Assembly: GCA_050250915.1 (NCBI GenBank)
Contig: JBFWNT010000005.1
Coordinates: 1-64,000 of the forward strand
Direction of reading: 5' to 3'
Source of the DNA: Miltoncostaea sp050250915
GTDB taxonomy: Bacteria; Actinomycetota; Thermoleophilia; Miltoncostaeales; Miltoncostaeaceae
DNA: 64,000 bases
Shown: positions 10,459 to 18,037 of the stretch, in pieces
Layout: the number at the start of each line of letters is the position of its first letter
How positions within the stretch are numbered: position 1 is the first letter of the stretch
The notes under the pieces: model-generated
What the model was told of the DNA's origin: nothing
Database searches by the model: none
Seen by the model: only the letters and a program-made list of their open reading frames with translations
Made by a program: the position numbers and the translations under genes

Positions 10459-10829
10459 TCAGGCGGCGTCGCGGGTACGGAAGGAGCGGTCCCCGTGCTC
10501 GGTCGGGGTGAGTATTCCAAGGGCCGAGTGGCGTCGGCGGACGTAGTGGGGCAACTCGATGTAGTCGTGGATCGCCGGGGCCAGCTCGATCGGGGTCTTC
10601 CAGGCCTTACGGTTGAGCAGCTCGGGCTGCTTCCAGCCTCAGAAGGCCTCGACGAGCGCGTTGTCGTACGGGGAGCCGACGGCTCCGATTGAGGATGCCA
10701 GGCCCGCCTTGCGGACCTTCTGGCTGAAGGCCCGGATGGTGAACTGCACTCCGCGATCGGCGTGGGTCACAAGGCCGGCCTCCGGATTGCGACGTCGCGT
10801 CGCCATGCCCAAGGCGTTGGGTCACGAGT
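10459..10829 (-). pseudogene. Decayed 3' half of an IS3-family orfB transposase
   Basis: Read on the minus strand, an open frame carries NALGMATRRRNPEAGLVTHADRGVQFT, GSPYDNALVEAF, a TGA, then GWKQPELLNRKAW and HYVRRRHSALGILTP, ending at the TGA at 10459-10461. This is the C-terminal half of an IS3-type integrase core with the D-x-x-x-x-E spacing region. The internal TGA stands where relatives have Trp, so it is a TGG-to-TGA nonsense mutation. The N-terminal half is absent: sequence upstream of the gene is replaced by the inserted IS3 element. Confidence 0.75.
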
Positions 10830-10832
10830 ACC
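10830..10832. repeat. Left 3-bp target duplication of the IS3 element (ACC)
   Basis: ACC directly precedes the left inverted repeat and recurs at 13523-13525 directly after the right one. Three to four bases is the normal duplication for IS3-family elements. Confidence 0.6.
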
Positions 10833-10859
10833 TGGAGTTGACCCGGGCTCGATGACACC
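10833..10859. repeat. Left terminal inverted repeat of the IS3 element
   Basis: This 27-base end starts TGGAGTTGACCCG and ends CGATGACACC. It matches the reverse complement of 13496-13522 at all but about five positions, clustered in the middle. Confidence 0.85.
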
Positions 10860-10897
10860 GCGACCCTTTCGGGCGAGTGCCCGAGCAAGGAGCGGTG

Positions 10898-11194
10898 ATG
10901 GGCAAGACACGACCGCCGTACCCGGCCGAGTTCCGACGCGAGGCGCTCAGCCTGATGCGCTCAGGAGCGCGGACGCCGAAGGAGCTCGCGGCCGATCTCG
11001 GCTGCACCGAGCAGACGCTGCGCAACTGGCTACGCCAGGACGAGGCCGACCGCGGTGAGCGCACCGACGTCCTGAGCGGCGACGAGCGCGCCCGCCTGCG
11101 CGAGCTCGAGCGTGAGAACCGGATCCTCCGCCAAGAGCGCGAGATCCTGAAGCGGGCCGCGAGTTTCTTTGCCAGGGAGAGCGATCGACCCTGA
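10898..11194 (+). CDS. IS3-family transposase OrfA (helix-turn-helix protein)
   Basis: A 98-residue OrfA with an HTH (YPAEFRREALSLMRSGARTPKELAADLGCTEQTLRNWL) that recognises the element ends. A leucine-zipper-like coiled coil (LRELERENRILRQEREILKRAASFF) follows, for multimerisation with OrfAB. The ATG at 10898 is the family start; an in-frame GTG lies slightly upstream. OrfB lies in the -1 frame relative to OrfA and overlaps its end, the usual arrangement for a programmed frameshift fusion, although no perfect slippery heptamer was found. Confidence 0.9.
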   Translation: MGKTRPPYPAEFRREALSLMRSGARTPKELAADLGCTEQTLRNWLRQDEADRGERTDVLSGDERARLRELERENRILRQEREILKRAASFFARESDRP

Positions 11195-11921
11195 GGCGGT
11201 TCCGGTTCATCGCCCAAGAGACCGCACAGTTCCCCGTCTCCCTGCTGTGCCGGGTCATGGGCGTCAGCCGCGGCGGCTACTACGCCTGGCGCGGGCGGGC
11301 GCCCAGCGCCCCCGCGCTCGCCGACCAGGAGCTCTCCGAGCGGATCACCGCGATCCACGATCAGACCCTCGGCATCTACGGCGCCCCGCGCATCCACGCC
11401 GAGCTTGCTCTTGGCCACGGCATCCACGTCGGCAGAAAGCGCGTTGCCCGCCTGATGCGTGATCTGGGGATCTTCGGTGCCGGCCGGCGCGGCGGGCCCC
11501 GCACCACGACCCGCGATCCGGTGCGCCCTTCGGCTCCGGACCTGGTCGACCGCTCCTTCGCGCGGGCGGAGCCCAACCGCCTGTGGGTCAGCGACATCAA
11601 GTACGTGCAGACCGGCCAGGGGTTCCTCTTCCTTGCCGCCGTTCAGGACGTCTTCTCGCGCCGCATCGTCGGCTGGTCGATGCGCGATGACCTGCGCGCA
11701 GAGCTTGTGCTCGACGCGCTCGGGATGGCCGTCGCCCAGCGCGGTACCGGCGCCGGCGTCATCGCACATTCGGACCACGGCTCGCAGTACACGAGCCTCG
11801 CCTACGGCACCTACGCCAAGAACTCGGGCATCGACCTGTCGATGGGATCGATCGGTGATCCCTGGGACAACGCCCTGGCCGAGACGTTCTTCGCCAGCCT
11901 CCAGAAGGAGCTCCTTCGACG
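11191..11921 (+). pseudogene. IS3-family transposase OrfB, 5' part up to the IS256 insertion
   Basis: The frame includes LRRFRFIAQET, the HTH_21 segment (YGAPRIHAEL) and the rve core with WVSDIKYVQT (first Asp), AHSDHGSQY (second Asp) and GDPWDNALAETFF (Glu). It stops being OrfB at 11921, where the IS256 element begins, and reads on to a chance TGA at 11946. The continuation is at 13340-13535; joined across one copy of CTTCGACG, the two give an uninterrupted protein. The gene is therefore inactivated only by the insertion. Confidence 0.9.
11914..11921. repeat. Left 8-bp target duplication of the IS256 element (CTTCGACG)
   Basis: CTTCGACG here is repeated exactly at 13332-13339, directly flanking the two IS ends. 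Eight to nine bases is typical for IS256 transposition. Confidence 0.88.
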
Positions 11922-13331
11922 GGCCGTGTCCCGCCGCGTGGTGTGAATCCGGGCGCGTGAGCCTCAGCGCGTCGGGGTGATCATCGGGGTTGGTCAGGAG
12001 GCGAGCAAGGCCGGCCTCTCTTCGGGTTTCACGGAGGCCGAGTCGGCGGGGTTGATGGCGGCCATCGACCCCTCGGAGAAGTAGCGCCGCTCGATCACCT
12101 GCCACTCGTCGTGGGCCTCGATCAGCACGGCGCCCACCAGGCGCAGGATCGCCTCGTCGTTGGGGAAGATCCCGACGACGTCGGCGCGGCGCTTGATCTC
12201 TCCGTTGACCCGCTCAAGCGGGTTGGTGCTCCAGATCCGGCGCCAGTGGCTCTGGGGGAAGGCGGCGAACGCGGTGATGTCGGGGGCGGCTTCGATGAGC
12301 ATTCGCTCCACCGCCTCGAACTGGCGCCCGAGCTTGTCGGCGATCGAATGCAGTTGCTCGTGAACGGCCTCGGCGTCGGGCTGGGCGAAGATCGTGCGGA
12401 TCGCCGCCGCCACCATCTCGGCTGAGCCCTTGGGCACCTTGGCCAAGACGTTTCGCATGAAGTGCACCCGGCAGCGCTGCCAGGCCGCGCCGATCATCAC
12501 CGCCGAGATGGCCCCTTTGAGCCCCTCGTGGGCGTCGGAGATCACCAGCTGGACGCCGCCCAGGCCGCGCGAGCGCGGGGTGCGCAGGAAGGCGGTCCAG
12601 AAGGCTCCGTCCTCGCTGTCGCCGACGGCCAGGCCGAGCACCTCGCGGCCGCCGTCTGAGCGCACGCCGGTGGCGATCACCACCGCCTTTGACACGACGT
12701 GCGGGCCCTCGTGGGCCTTCAGGTAGGTCGCATCCAGGAACAGGTACGGGAAGCCGGCGTGGCTAAGCGAGCGATCGCGGAAGGCCCCGACGTGCTCATC
12801 GAGCTCGCCGCAGATGCGGCTGACCTCGGACTTGCTCACGCCCGCGTCGATGCCCAGGGCGCGCACCAGGTCATCGACCTTGCGGGTGGACACGCCGTGG
12901 ACATATGCCTCCATCACCACCGCCCACAGTGCCCGGTCGATGCGCCGCCGCGGCTCCAGCAGGCTGGGGAAGAACGAGCCGGATCGAAGCTTCGGGATCC
13001 GCAGCTCGAGGTCGCCGGCCTTGGTCGACAGCAGGCGCTCGCGGTGGCCGTTGCGGTGGGTCGTCCGCTCGGGGCTGCGCTGGTACGGGGCCGCCCCGAC
13101 CACCTGGGCGGCCTCCATCTCGATCAGGGCCTGCAGCACCAGCTGCAGCCCCGAACGGACCACATCGAGATCTCCGCCCGAGCGCAGTGCGTCCAGCAGC
13201 TCGGACAGGGCATCCTTATCGAGGGCCATCGGGTTCTCATGCGCGACTGGCAGGTCACGCTGAGGTTCACCCGGTGGCCCTCTTAGTGGCTACCGGCTCC
13301 CGGAATTCCCACCACTCGACGGGACATCAGC
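11922..13331 (-). mobile_element. IS256-family insertion sequence inserted into IS3 orfB
   Basis: A 1410-bp element with one complete transposase on the minus strand. Its ends are imperfect inverted repeats of about 26 bases. The left end reads GGCCGTGTCCCGCCGCGTGG and the right end, read inward, GCTGATGTCCCGTCGAGTGG; both continue to a shared GAA. The intact flanking duplications CTTCGACG and an undamaged host frame on both sides suggest a comparatively recent insertion. Confidence 0.92.
11994..13229 (-). CDS. IS256-family (Mutator-like) transposase
   Basis: A 411-residue, apparently intact DDE transposase. The zinc-ribbon-like N-terminal region is followed by RNGHRERLLSTKAGDLELRIPKLRSGSFFP, the signature before the catalytic domain. 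The catalytic residues sit in YLFLDATYLK (Asp), LVISDAHEGL (Asp) and STNPLERVNGEIKRR (Glu), with the family CRVHFMRNVLAKVP between the last two. It carries out copy-out transposition of its own element and, being complete, may still be active. Confidence 0.95.
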   Translation of the reverse strand: MALDKDALSELLDALRSGGDLDVVRSGLQLVLQALIEMEAAQVVGAAPYQRSPERTTHRNGHRERLLSTKAGDLELRIPKLRSGSFFPSLLEPRRRIDRALWAVVMEAYVHGVSTRKVDDLVRALGIDAGVSKSEVSRICGELDEHVGAFRDRSLSHAGFPYLFLDATYLKAHEGPHVVSKAVVIATGVRSDGGREVLGLAVGDSEDGAFWTAFLRTPRSRGLGGVQLVISDAHEGLKGAISAVMIGAAWQRCRVHFMRNVLAKVPKGSAEMVAAAIRTIFAQPDAEAVHEQLHSIADKLGRQFEAVERMLIEAAPDITAFAAFPQSHWRRIWSTNPLERVNGEIKRRADVVGIFPNDEAILRLVGAVLIEAHDEWQVIERRYFSEGSMAAINPADSASVKPEERPALLAS

Positions 13332-13339
13332 CTTCGACG
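13332..13339. repeat. Right 8-bp target duplication of the IS256 element
   Basis: The second copy of CTTCGACG, directly after the right end of the IS256 element. Base 13340 resumes the orfB reading frame. Confidence 0.88.
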
Positions 13340-13535
13340 CGAGCGATTCGCCACCCGCGAGGCCGCCCGGATGCGGCTGTTCTGGTACATCGAGTGCCTC
13401 TACAACACCCGCCGCAGGCACTCTGGCCTCGGCTACCTCAGCCCTGCCGAATACGAGGAACAGCACCTGCAGGAGGCCATTCCGGCTAGCGACCAGGTAT
13501 CATCGCAGGCGGGTCAACTCCAACCCCAACTCTAA
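13340..13535 (+). pseudogene. IS3-family transposase OrfB, 3' part
   Basis: After the insertion the OrfB frame continues ERFATREAARMRLFWYIE, CLYNTRRRHSGLGYLSPAEYE, the conserved C-terminal block of IS3 integrases, and ends at the TAA at 13533-13535. The right inverted repeat (13496-13522) lies inside this reading frame. The stop codon is 11 bases beyond the end of the element, so it is supplied by the flanking DNA at this site. Confidence 0.88.
13496..13522. repeat. Right terminal inverted repeat of the IS3 element
   Basis: Reverse complement of TGGAGTTGACCCGCCTGCGA followed by TGATACC. It pairs with 10833-10859 and is followed by the duplicated ACC at 13523-13525. Confidence 0.85.
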
Positions 13536-13803
13536 CTCCAGCTGGGGCCCTGCCGCAGCTTGGGGATCTTCTGCTCCAGGGTGCCGACGCGGGTGTCGAG
13601 CCGCCAGGGGCGGTAGCCGTCGCGGTACGCCTGCCGATCCTCAGCCCGCTCGTAGCAGCGCTCGCCGCCAGCCAGGCGGGCCACCTCCATCTCCATCACC
13701 TCGCGCAGCACCAGGGCCACGCCCTCGCGCAGCAGGTCGGCGTGCTCGGACTCAGCACCTTGCCGAGCTCGGCGCGCACGCCGAGACTGCCCGTGTCGGC
13801 CAA
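13532..13803 (-). pseudogene. N-terminal fragment of a second IS256-family transposase
   Basis: The minus strand encodes LREGVALVLREVMEMEVARLAGGERCYERAEDRQAYRDGYRPWRLDTRVGTLEQKIPKLRQG, the N-terminal zone of IS256 transposases before the DDE core. The homology stops near 13545. The first residues (LADTGSLGVRAELGKVL) are in a different frame; one missing base around the AGTCC at about 13755 separates them. It is not a piece of the intact IS256 element above, because the sequences differ. Truncated by the IS3 insertion or an older deletion. Confidence 0.7.
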
Positions 13804-14147
13804 TGTGGATCTCCTCGTCGATGTGTCCTTGCCAGGAATCGACGCGGAGCCCGCGGTGGCCGGCTTGGTTCAGCGCTCACGACGGGGCTCCGAATCTCCA
13901 CCAAGTATCGGGGCTCTACCCTCTCCGCCGCCGATCCGCGTGGGCGGCGCGCATCAGCTGCCCGCCCCTCCTGCGCGGTGATCCTGGGAACGTCGGCGAT
14001 TGTGGGTGCTCCTGCTTTCGTCGATCTCGGCAAACGACGCCATGAAGGCCGGCGCGGAGGTCGCCGCGGCCTCCTACGCCATCCTTCGGGACCAGACCGG
14101 CGCCACACTGAATGCAGGCGCCGAGACCTCCGCCGACTCCGGTCGGC
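13804..14147. other. Stretch without a recognisable gene
   Basis: No family-like protein is visible on either strand. A short plus-strand frame ending at 14163 reads SISANDAMKAGAEVAAASYAILRDQTGATL, which looks protein-like but has no conventional start. The region has less GC at third positions than the core genes and is probably debris of the accessory island. Confidence 0.4.
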
Positions 14148-14747
14148 TCATTCGCCGCCGATGACTCCTCGGATCGCCTGGACGTTGACTCGACGTTGCA
14201 TGCGCCTCGCCCGGCTCCACGTCCGGCCGACCTGGGCCTCGAGCTGCTGATTCGCGGAGATGCAGGTGACCGGCCGGGCGAATACCTCGCCGCGACTCAA
14301 CTCGAGCCTGTCGAGATTGCCGCCGTGAAGGTCCACGACACGGAGCGCGCAGTCGCGGAGGGCCTGAGTGCGCGACAACTCGACGCGCCCCAACGGTTCG
14401 GGCGCCTCGTCGCAATGCCAGCGCTCGTAGCCCATGCCCTCGAGGGCGGCCAAGGCGCTGTCGAAGTCCCCGGTCGCGACCATCACGTCCAGATCGCGAT
14501 GCATTCTGAGTTCCCGACCGACGAGGGCGTCGATCCCCCAGCCGCCGATCACGACCGCGCGGACGCCAACTGCGTCCAGCGACTGCATGGTCTCGGCAAC
14601 CCGTGCCGCCGGCATCGGAGGATTGTGGAATACGAACTGGCTCACGAACGCCTTGCCCCGCCGCGGCAGCGGGGATCGCCAGACCACGCCGTTGACGCGG
14701 TCGGTAAACCGCGTCCAGCGTGGAGCTCGTTCATCCCCCCGGTACAT
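14148..14747 (-). CDS. Nucleotidyltransferase-fold protein (LinA/AadA-like)
   Basis: Up to 199 residues. The core AVVIGGWGIDALVGRELRMHRDLDVMV contains the GG-x-x-x-D start of a pol-beta-type nucleotidyltransferase and the paired carboxylates (DLDVMV) of its active site. This resembles small aminoglycoside/lincosamide nucleotidyltransferases and related orphan proteins. An in-frame ATG at 14615 would give a 155-residue protein starting MPAARVAETM; the longer start has no ribosome-binding sequence, so the choice is uncertain. It lies at the edge of the IS-rich island, compatible with acquisition. Drug resistance is not shown. Confidence 0.65.
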   Translation of the reverse strand: MYRGDERAPRWTRFTDRVNGVVWRSPLPRRGKAFVSQFVFHNPPMPAARVAETMQSLDAVGVRAVVIGGWGIDALVGRELRMHRDLDVMVATGDFDSALAALEGMGYERWHCDEAPEPLGRVELSRTQALRDCALRVVDLHGGNLDRLELSRGEVFARPVTCISANQQLEAQVGRTWSRARRMQRRVNVQAIRGVIGGE

Positions 14748-15019
14748 AAGGAAGCGATGTTACGATAGTCATCAAGGACGATGCCAGTTGCGAGGGGACG
14801 ATAATTACGGGAGTCCCCGTTGGCGGGCAGGGTGCCCCGCTGCTGCCGAGGGCATCGGCCCATAAAGTCGGCAACTTGAGCGAGATCCGCCCCCGGCAGT
14901 TGCGAGGCAAATCGGGAGGGGGTGTCTCGAAGCCCTCCACGCCCTTCACGTCATGGCCCGGCGGCCGAACTTCGCTCCGGCCGGGGGATCCGCCGGGGGT
15001 GCCCGGTAGCATCACGCGA
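14748..15019. other. Intergenic region with a repeated 11-mer
   Basis: No gene is visible. CAGTTGCGAGG occurs at 14786-14796 and again at 14896-14906 in the same orientation, 110 bases apart. The region is lower in GC than the core genes and marks the right edge of the accessory island. The final 30 bases hold the promoter of the LysR gene. Confidence 0.4.
15007..15019 (+). promoter_or_regulatory. Leaderless -10 box of the LysR gene
   Basis: TAGCAT (15007-15012) stands seven bases before the ATG at 15020, which fixes the start well inside a longer open frame. Confidence 0.5.
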
Positions 15020-15940
15020 ATGGACCTCCGCCAGCTGCTGACGTTCCGGACCGTGGTGGACAAGGGATCCTTCTCCCAGGCGGCGGAGGAGCTCGAGGTG
15101 TCCCAGCCCGCGGTGTCGTTCCAGATCCGGGCGCTCGAGGAGCGTCTGGGGCACCGTCTGCTCGACCGCAGCGGCCGCCGCGTGCGGCTCACCGAGGCCG
15201 GCGAGGTGGTCTACCGGTACGCCCGGCGGATGATCGGCCTGGAGGCCGAGCTGGAGCGCGAGATGGGGGAGATCGGCACCCGGGTCAGCGGGCGCCTGGT
15301 GCTCGGGTCGTCCACCGGGCCGGGCGAGGTGCTGCTGCCGCGGCTGCTCGGGGCGTTCCACGACGCCCACCCGGAGGTGAAGGTGAGCCTCGTGGTCAGC
15401 GACACCCAGGCGGTGTGCGAGCGCGTCCTCGACGACGAGCTGGAGCTCGGCGTGGTGGGCGCGGCGCGGCCGCAGCGCGGGCTGGTGTTCGAGCCGTTCG
15501 TCCGCGACGAGCTCGTCGCGATCGTGCCGCCCGGGCATCCGTTGGCCGAGCGGGCCTCCGTGACGCTGGAGGAGCTCGCCGCGGAGCCGATGCTGATCCA
15601 GCAGGAGGGCTCCGGCGTCCGCTCCGTGGTCGAGGCCGCGCTCCGCGAGAGCGGCGTCCGCGACCGCGACCTGAACGTGGCGATGGAGCTCGGCCTCCAG
15701 CAGTCCGTGAAGGCCGCCGTCCTCGACGGGTTCGGCATCACGGTCATCTCGCGCCTCGCGGTGGAGCGCGAGCTCGACGACGGCAGCCTCGTCGCACTGG
15801 CCCTGGAGGGGGCGGGGCTGGAGCGCAGCTTCTTCGCGGTGCGGCACGCCGGGCGCACGCCCAAGCGGGTCACCCAGGCCTTCGTGGACTTCGCCCGCGT
15901 GGAGCTCGGCGACATGGCCGCGCCCGCATCGACCTCATAA
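15020..15940 (+). CDS. LysR-type regulator, CysB/CbbR-like, next to sulfur genes
   Basis: A 306-residue LysR protein. An N-terminal HTH (MDLRQLLTFRTVVDKGSFSQAAEELEVSQPAVSFQIRALEERLG) is joined by a linker helix to a type-2 periplasmic-binding effector domain (about 90-300). The leaderless -10 box upstream supports the ATG at 15020. It lies directly upstream of, and in the same direction as, the flavoprotein-ComA-sat genes. An ATAA-N7-TTAT palindrome overlaps its stop codon in front of that operon. Activation of the operon by a sulfur metabolite is inferred from position and palindrome type. Confidence 0.88.
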   Translation: MDLRQLLTFRTVVDKGSFSQAAEELEVSQPAVSFQIRALEERLGHRLLDRSGRRVRLTEAGEVVYRYARRMIGLEAELEREMGEIGTRVSGRLVLGSSTGPGEVLLPRLLGAFHDAHPEVKVSLVVSDTQAVCERVLDDELELGVVGAARPQRGLVFEPFVRDELVAIVPPGHPLAERASVTLEELAAEPMLIQQEGSGVRSVVEAALRESGVRDRDLNVAMELGLQQSVKAAVLDGFGITVISRLAVERELDDGSLVALALEGAGLERSFFAVRHAGRTPKRVTQAFVDFARVELGDMAAPASTS

Positions 15941-15951
15941 CGATCCCTTAT
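15937..15951. promoter_or_regulatory. ATAA-N7-TTAT palindrome, candidate LysR box
   Basis: The 15-base palindrome fits the T-N11-A pattern of LysR sites. It lies 23 bases upstream of the -10 box of the flavoprotein gene, roughly the -35 region where an activator would bind. It overlaps the TAA of the LysR gene. Confidence 0.45.
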
Positions 15952-15973
15952 CACGCAGTCTGACCGGGTCCGC

Positions 15974-15986
15974 TAGGATCGGCCCC
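15974..15986 (+). promoter_or_regulatory. Leaderless -10 box of the flavoprotein-ComA-sat operon
   Basis: TAGGAT (15974-15979) is followed by seven bases and the GTG at 15987. The operon therefore has its own promoter distinct from that of the LysR gene. Confidence 0.5.
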
Positions 15987-17213
15987 GTGTCGAGCCTCTC
16001 CGACGCACGCGCGGACGTGCTCGTGGTGGGATCGGGCGGCGCCGGCATGTCGGCGGCCGTCAGCGCGGCGGGCGCCGGCGCATCGGTGATCGTGACGACG
16101 AAGTCGGCCCTCGGGGCCGGCAACACCGGTCGCGCCCAGGGCGGCATCCAGGCCGCGATGGGCGACGACGACTCGCCCGAATCCCATTACGAGGACACCT
16201 TCGCCGCCGGCCACCGTGCCGCGCGGCCCGAGCTCGTGCGCCAGCTCGCCGAGCAGGGCCCCGACGCGATCGCGTGGCTGAGCGACCTGGGCGTCCCGTT
16301 CACCCGCGACGGCGACCGCCTGCGCCTCATCCGGTGTGGGGGCGCCAGCCGCAAGCGGCTCCTCCAGGCCGGAGAGCGGACCGGCGCCGAGATGGTCCGC
16401 GCCCTCCGCACCGCGGTCCGCGACAGCGGGGCGGAGGTCTGGGAGTCGACGCGGCTGGTGGAGCTGGCGCCGGAGGGGGACGGCTGGCGCGCCGTCGTGG
16501 CGCCCGGCGGCAACGGGACCCGCCGCACCGTCCACGCCGCCGCCGTCGTGCTCGCGGCGGGAGGCGGCCTGCGCGGCGAGGCCGACGCGCTCGGGGTCGG
16601 CAGCACCAACCACCCCGACGCCACCCCCGAGGTGCTGCGGCTGGCCCTGGAGCTCGGCGCCGAGGGCCGCGAGCTGGACTCGTGGCAGCGTCACCCCACC
16701 GGGTCGGTGTGGCCCGAGGCGCTGGCCGGGTACGCGCTCCCCGAGACCACCCGCTCCTACGGCGCCACCCTCCACGACGCCGACGGCGAGCGGTTCGTCG
16801 ACGAGCTGGCCCCGCGCGACGTGGTGGCGCAGGCCATCACGGACGTCGTCGCCGAGGGCCGCGGTGCGACCGCGCCCGACGGCACCGCCGCCGTCTGGCT
16901 CGACACCCCCGCCATCGACCGCGAGAACGGCGACGGCTTCACCGCCGAGCGCCTCGCCTACGTCCACAAGCGCTACATGAAGGCCGGGGTGGACATCACG
17001 CGCGAGCGCGTGCTCGTGTACCCCGTGCTCCACTACCGCAACGGCGGCCTCGCGATCGACGAGCGCGCCGCCACCTCGCTGCCCGCCGTGTTCGCGGCGG
17101 GTGAGATCGCCGGCGGGGTCCACGGCTCGAACCGGCTGATGGGCAACTCCCTGCTGGACACCGTCGTCTACGGGCGCCGCGCGGGGCGCAGCGCCGCGGA
17201 GGTCTCACGATGA
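15987..17213 (+). CDS. NadB/AprA/FrdA-family FAD flavoprotein
   Basis: A 408-residue FAD enzyme of the fumarate reductase / L-aspartate oxidase superfamily. The dinucleotide motif VVGSGGAGMSAAVSA (about 13-27) is followed by NTGRAQGGIQAA, the substrate-loop HPTGSVWPEA, the active-site segment GERFVDELAPRDVV, and the C-terminal FAD contact GSNRLMGNSLLDTVVYGRRAG. It is shorter than true L-aspartate oxidases (about 530) because the C-terminal helical domain is missing. Its gene is coupled by ATGA to comA and followed by sat, with no nadA or nadC nearby, so a role in sulfur chemistry is more likely than NAD synthesis. That role is inference. Confidence 0.8.
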   Translation: MSSLSDARADVLVVGSGGAGMSAAVSAAGAGASVIVTTKSALGAGNTGRAQGGIQAAMGDDDSPESHYEDTFAAGHRAARPELVRQLAEQGPDAIAWLSDLGVPFTRDGDRLRLIRCGGASRKRLLQAGERTGAEMVRALRTAVRDSGAEVWESTRLVELAPEGDGWRAVVAPGGNGTRRTVHAAAVVLAAGGGLRGEADALGVGSTNHPDATPEVLRLALELGAEGRELDSWQRHPTGSVWPEALAGYALPETTRSYGATLHDADGERFVDELAPRDVVAQAITDVVAEGRGATAPDGTAAVWLDTPAIDRENGDGFTAERLAYVHKRYMKAGVDITRERVLVYPVLHYRNGGLAIDERAATSLPAVFAAGEIAGGVHGSNRLMGNSLLDTVVYGRRAGRSAAEVSR

Positions 17214-18037
17214 GCATCGATCAGCGCGTCCTCACCGGCGCGGTGGCCACCCCCTCGCCGGACTTCCTGAGCCTGCCGGGCCGCCCGCCCAAGCCGCGCG
17301 AGACGGGCATCGCCCACGTCATCGACAAGGGCCTGACCCTCTCCGGGGTGGAGGGCCTGCTGGACTCGTGCGCCGACCTCATCGACATCGTGAAGCTCGG
17401 CTGGGGGACGTCGTACGTCACCCGCAACCTGCGCGAGAAGCTGGCCCTCTACGACAGCGCCGGCATCCCGGTCGTGCTGGGCGGGACCTTCTGGGAGGTC
17501 TGCTTCGTCCAGCAGAAGCTCGACGACTGGCGCCGCTGGGTCGAGGACCTGGGCCTGCGCCACGTCGAGATCTCGGACGGGACGATCAGCATCCCGCACG
17601 AGACGAAGCTCGAGCACATCGCCGCGCTGTCGCACGACTTCGTGGTGCTCAGCGAGGTCGGCTCGAAGGACCTCCAGACGGTCATCGCCCCCTTCCGCTG
17701 GGTGGAGCTGATCGAGGCCGAGCTGCGCGCCGGCGCGTGGAAGGTCATCACGGAGGCCCGCGAGACCGGCACCGCCGGGATCTTCCGCGGCGACGGCGAG
17801 GTCCGGATGGGCCTCATCGACGAGATCGTCCACGCCGTGGACCCGGACCGCCTGCTGTTCGAGGCCCCCCAGAAGGCCCAGCAGGTCTGGTTCATCCAGA
17901 AATTCGGCCCCAACGTGAACCTGGGGAACATCCCACCGGACGAGGTGATACCGCTGGAGACACTGCGACTCGGCCTGCGCGCCGACACCCTCATCGACCC
18001 GACCCAGCTCGGCCACGTGGACGGAGCGGGGATTTGA
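17210..18037 (+). CDS. comA: Phosphosulfolactate synthase (ComA family)
   Basis: A 275-residue TIM-barrel protein of the ComA family, which adds sulfite to phosphoenolpyruvate to give (R)-phosphosulfolactate. Seen in the sequence are DIVKLGWGTSYV near residue 58, VLGGTFWEVCFVQQKLDDW, HVEISDGTISIPHETKLE and VITEARETGTAGIF, all typical of the family and of plant HSA32 relatives. The ATG overlaps the flavoprotein stop and the next gene begins TTGA across its own stop. The genetic link to ATP sulfurylase supports sulfite as co-substrate. Confidence 0.88.
   Translation: MSIDQRVLTGAVATPSPDFLSLPGRPPKPRETGIAHVIDKGLTLSGVEGLLDSCADLIDIVKLGWGTSYVTRNLREKLALYDSAGIPVVLGGTFWEVCFVQQKLDDWRRWVEDLGLRHVEISDGTISIPHETKLEHIAALSHDFVVLSEVGSKDLQTVIAPFRWVELIEAELRAGAWKVITEARETGTAGIFRGDGEVRMGLIDEIVHAVDPDRLLFEAPQKAQQVWFIQKFGPNVNLGNIPPDEVIPLETLRLGLRADTLIDPTQLGHVDGAGI

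Larger units (their letters stand above)
10833..13522 (+). mobile_element. IS3-family insertion sequence, itself split by an IS256-family element
   Basis: The element is bounded by 27-base inverted repeats and a 3-base ACC duplication. It carries orfA (10898-11194) and orfB, the latter broken by the 1410-bp IS256 element at 11922-13331. Without that insertion and one duplication copy the IS3 element would be about 1.27 kb, normal for the family. It sits between a decayed IS3-like orfB remnant and an IS256-like fragment, so it entered DNA that was already IS-rich. The orfB stop (13533-13535) lies just outside the right end. Confidence 0.85.

Noticed and set aside
10630..10650. Selenocysteine codon in the decayed IS3 orfB
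   Set aside because: The TGA replaces a normally conserved Trp and the gene lacks its N-terminal half; a nonsense mutation is sufficient.
13752..14108. 118-residue minus-strand open frame
   Set aside because: Arg/Pro-rich without family resemblance, and it overlaps the end of the IS256-type fragment in another frame.
14148..14747. MntA partner of the HepT-like gene
   Set aside because: The nucleotidyltransferase is 6.5 kb away in an IS-rich island and faces a different context, so it is not a MntA-HepT pair.
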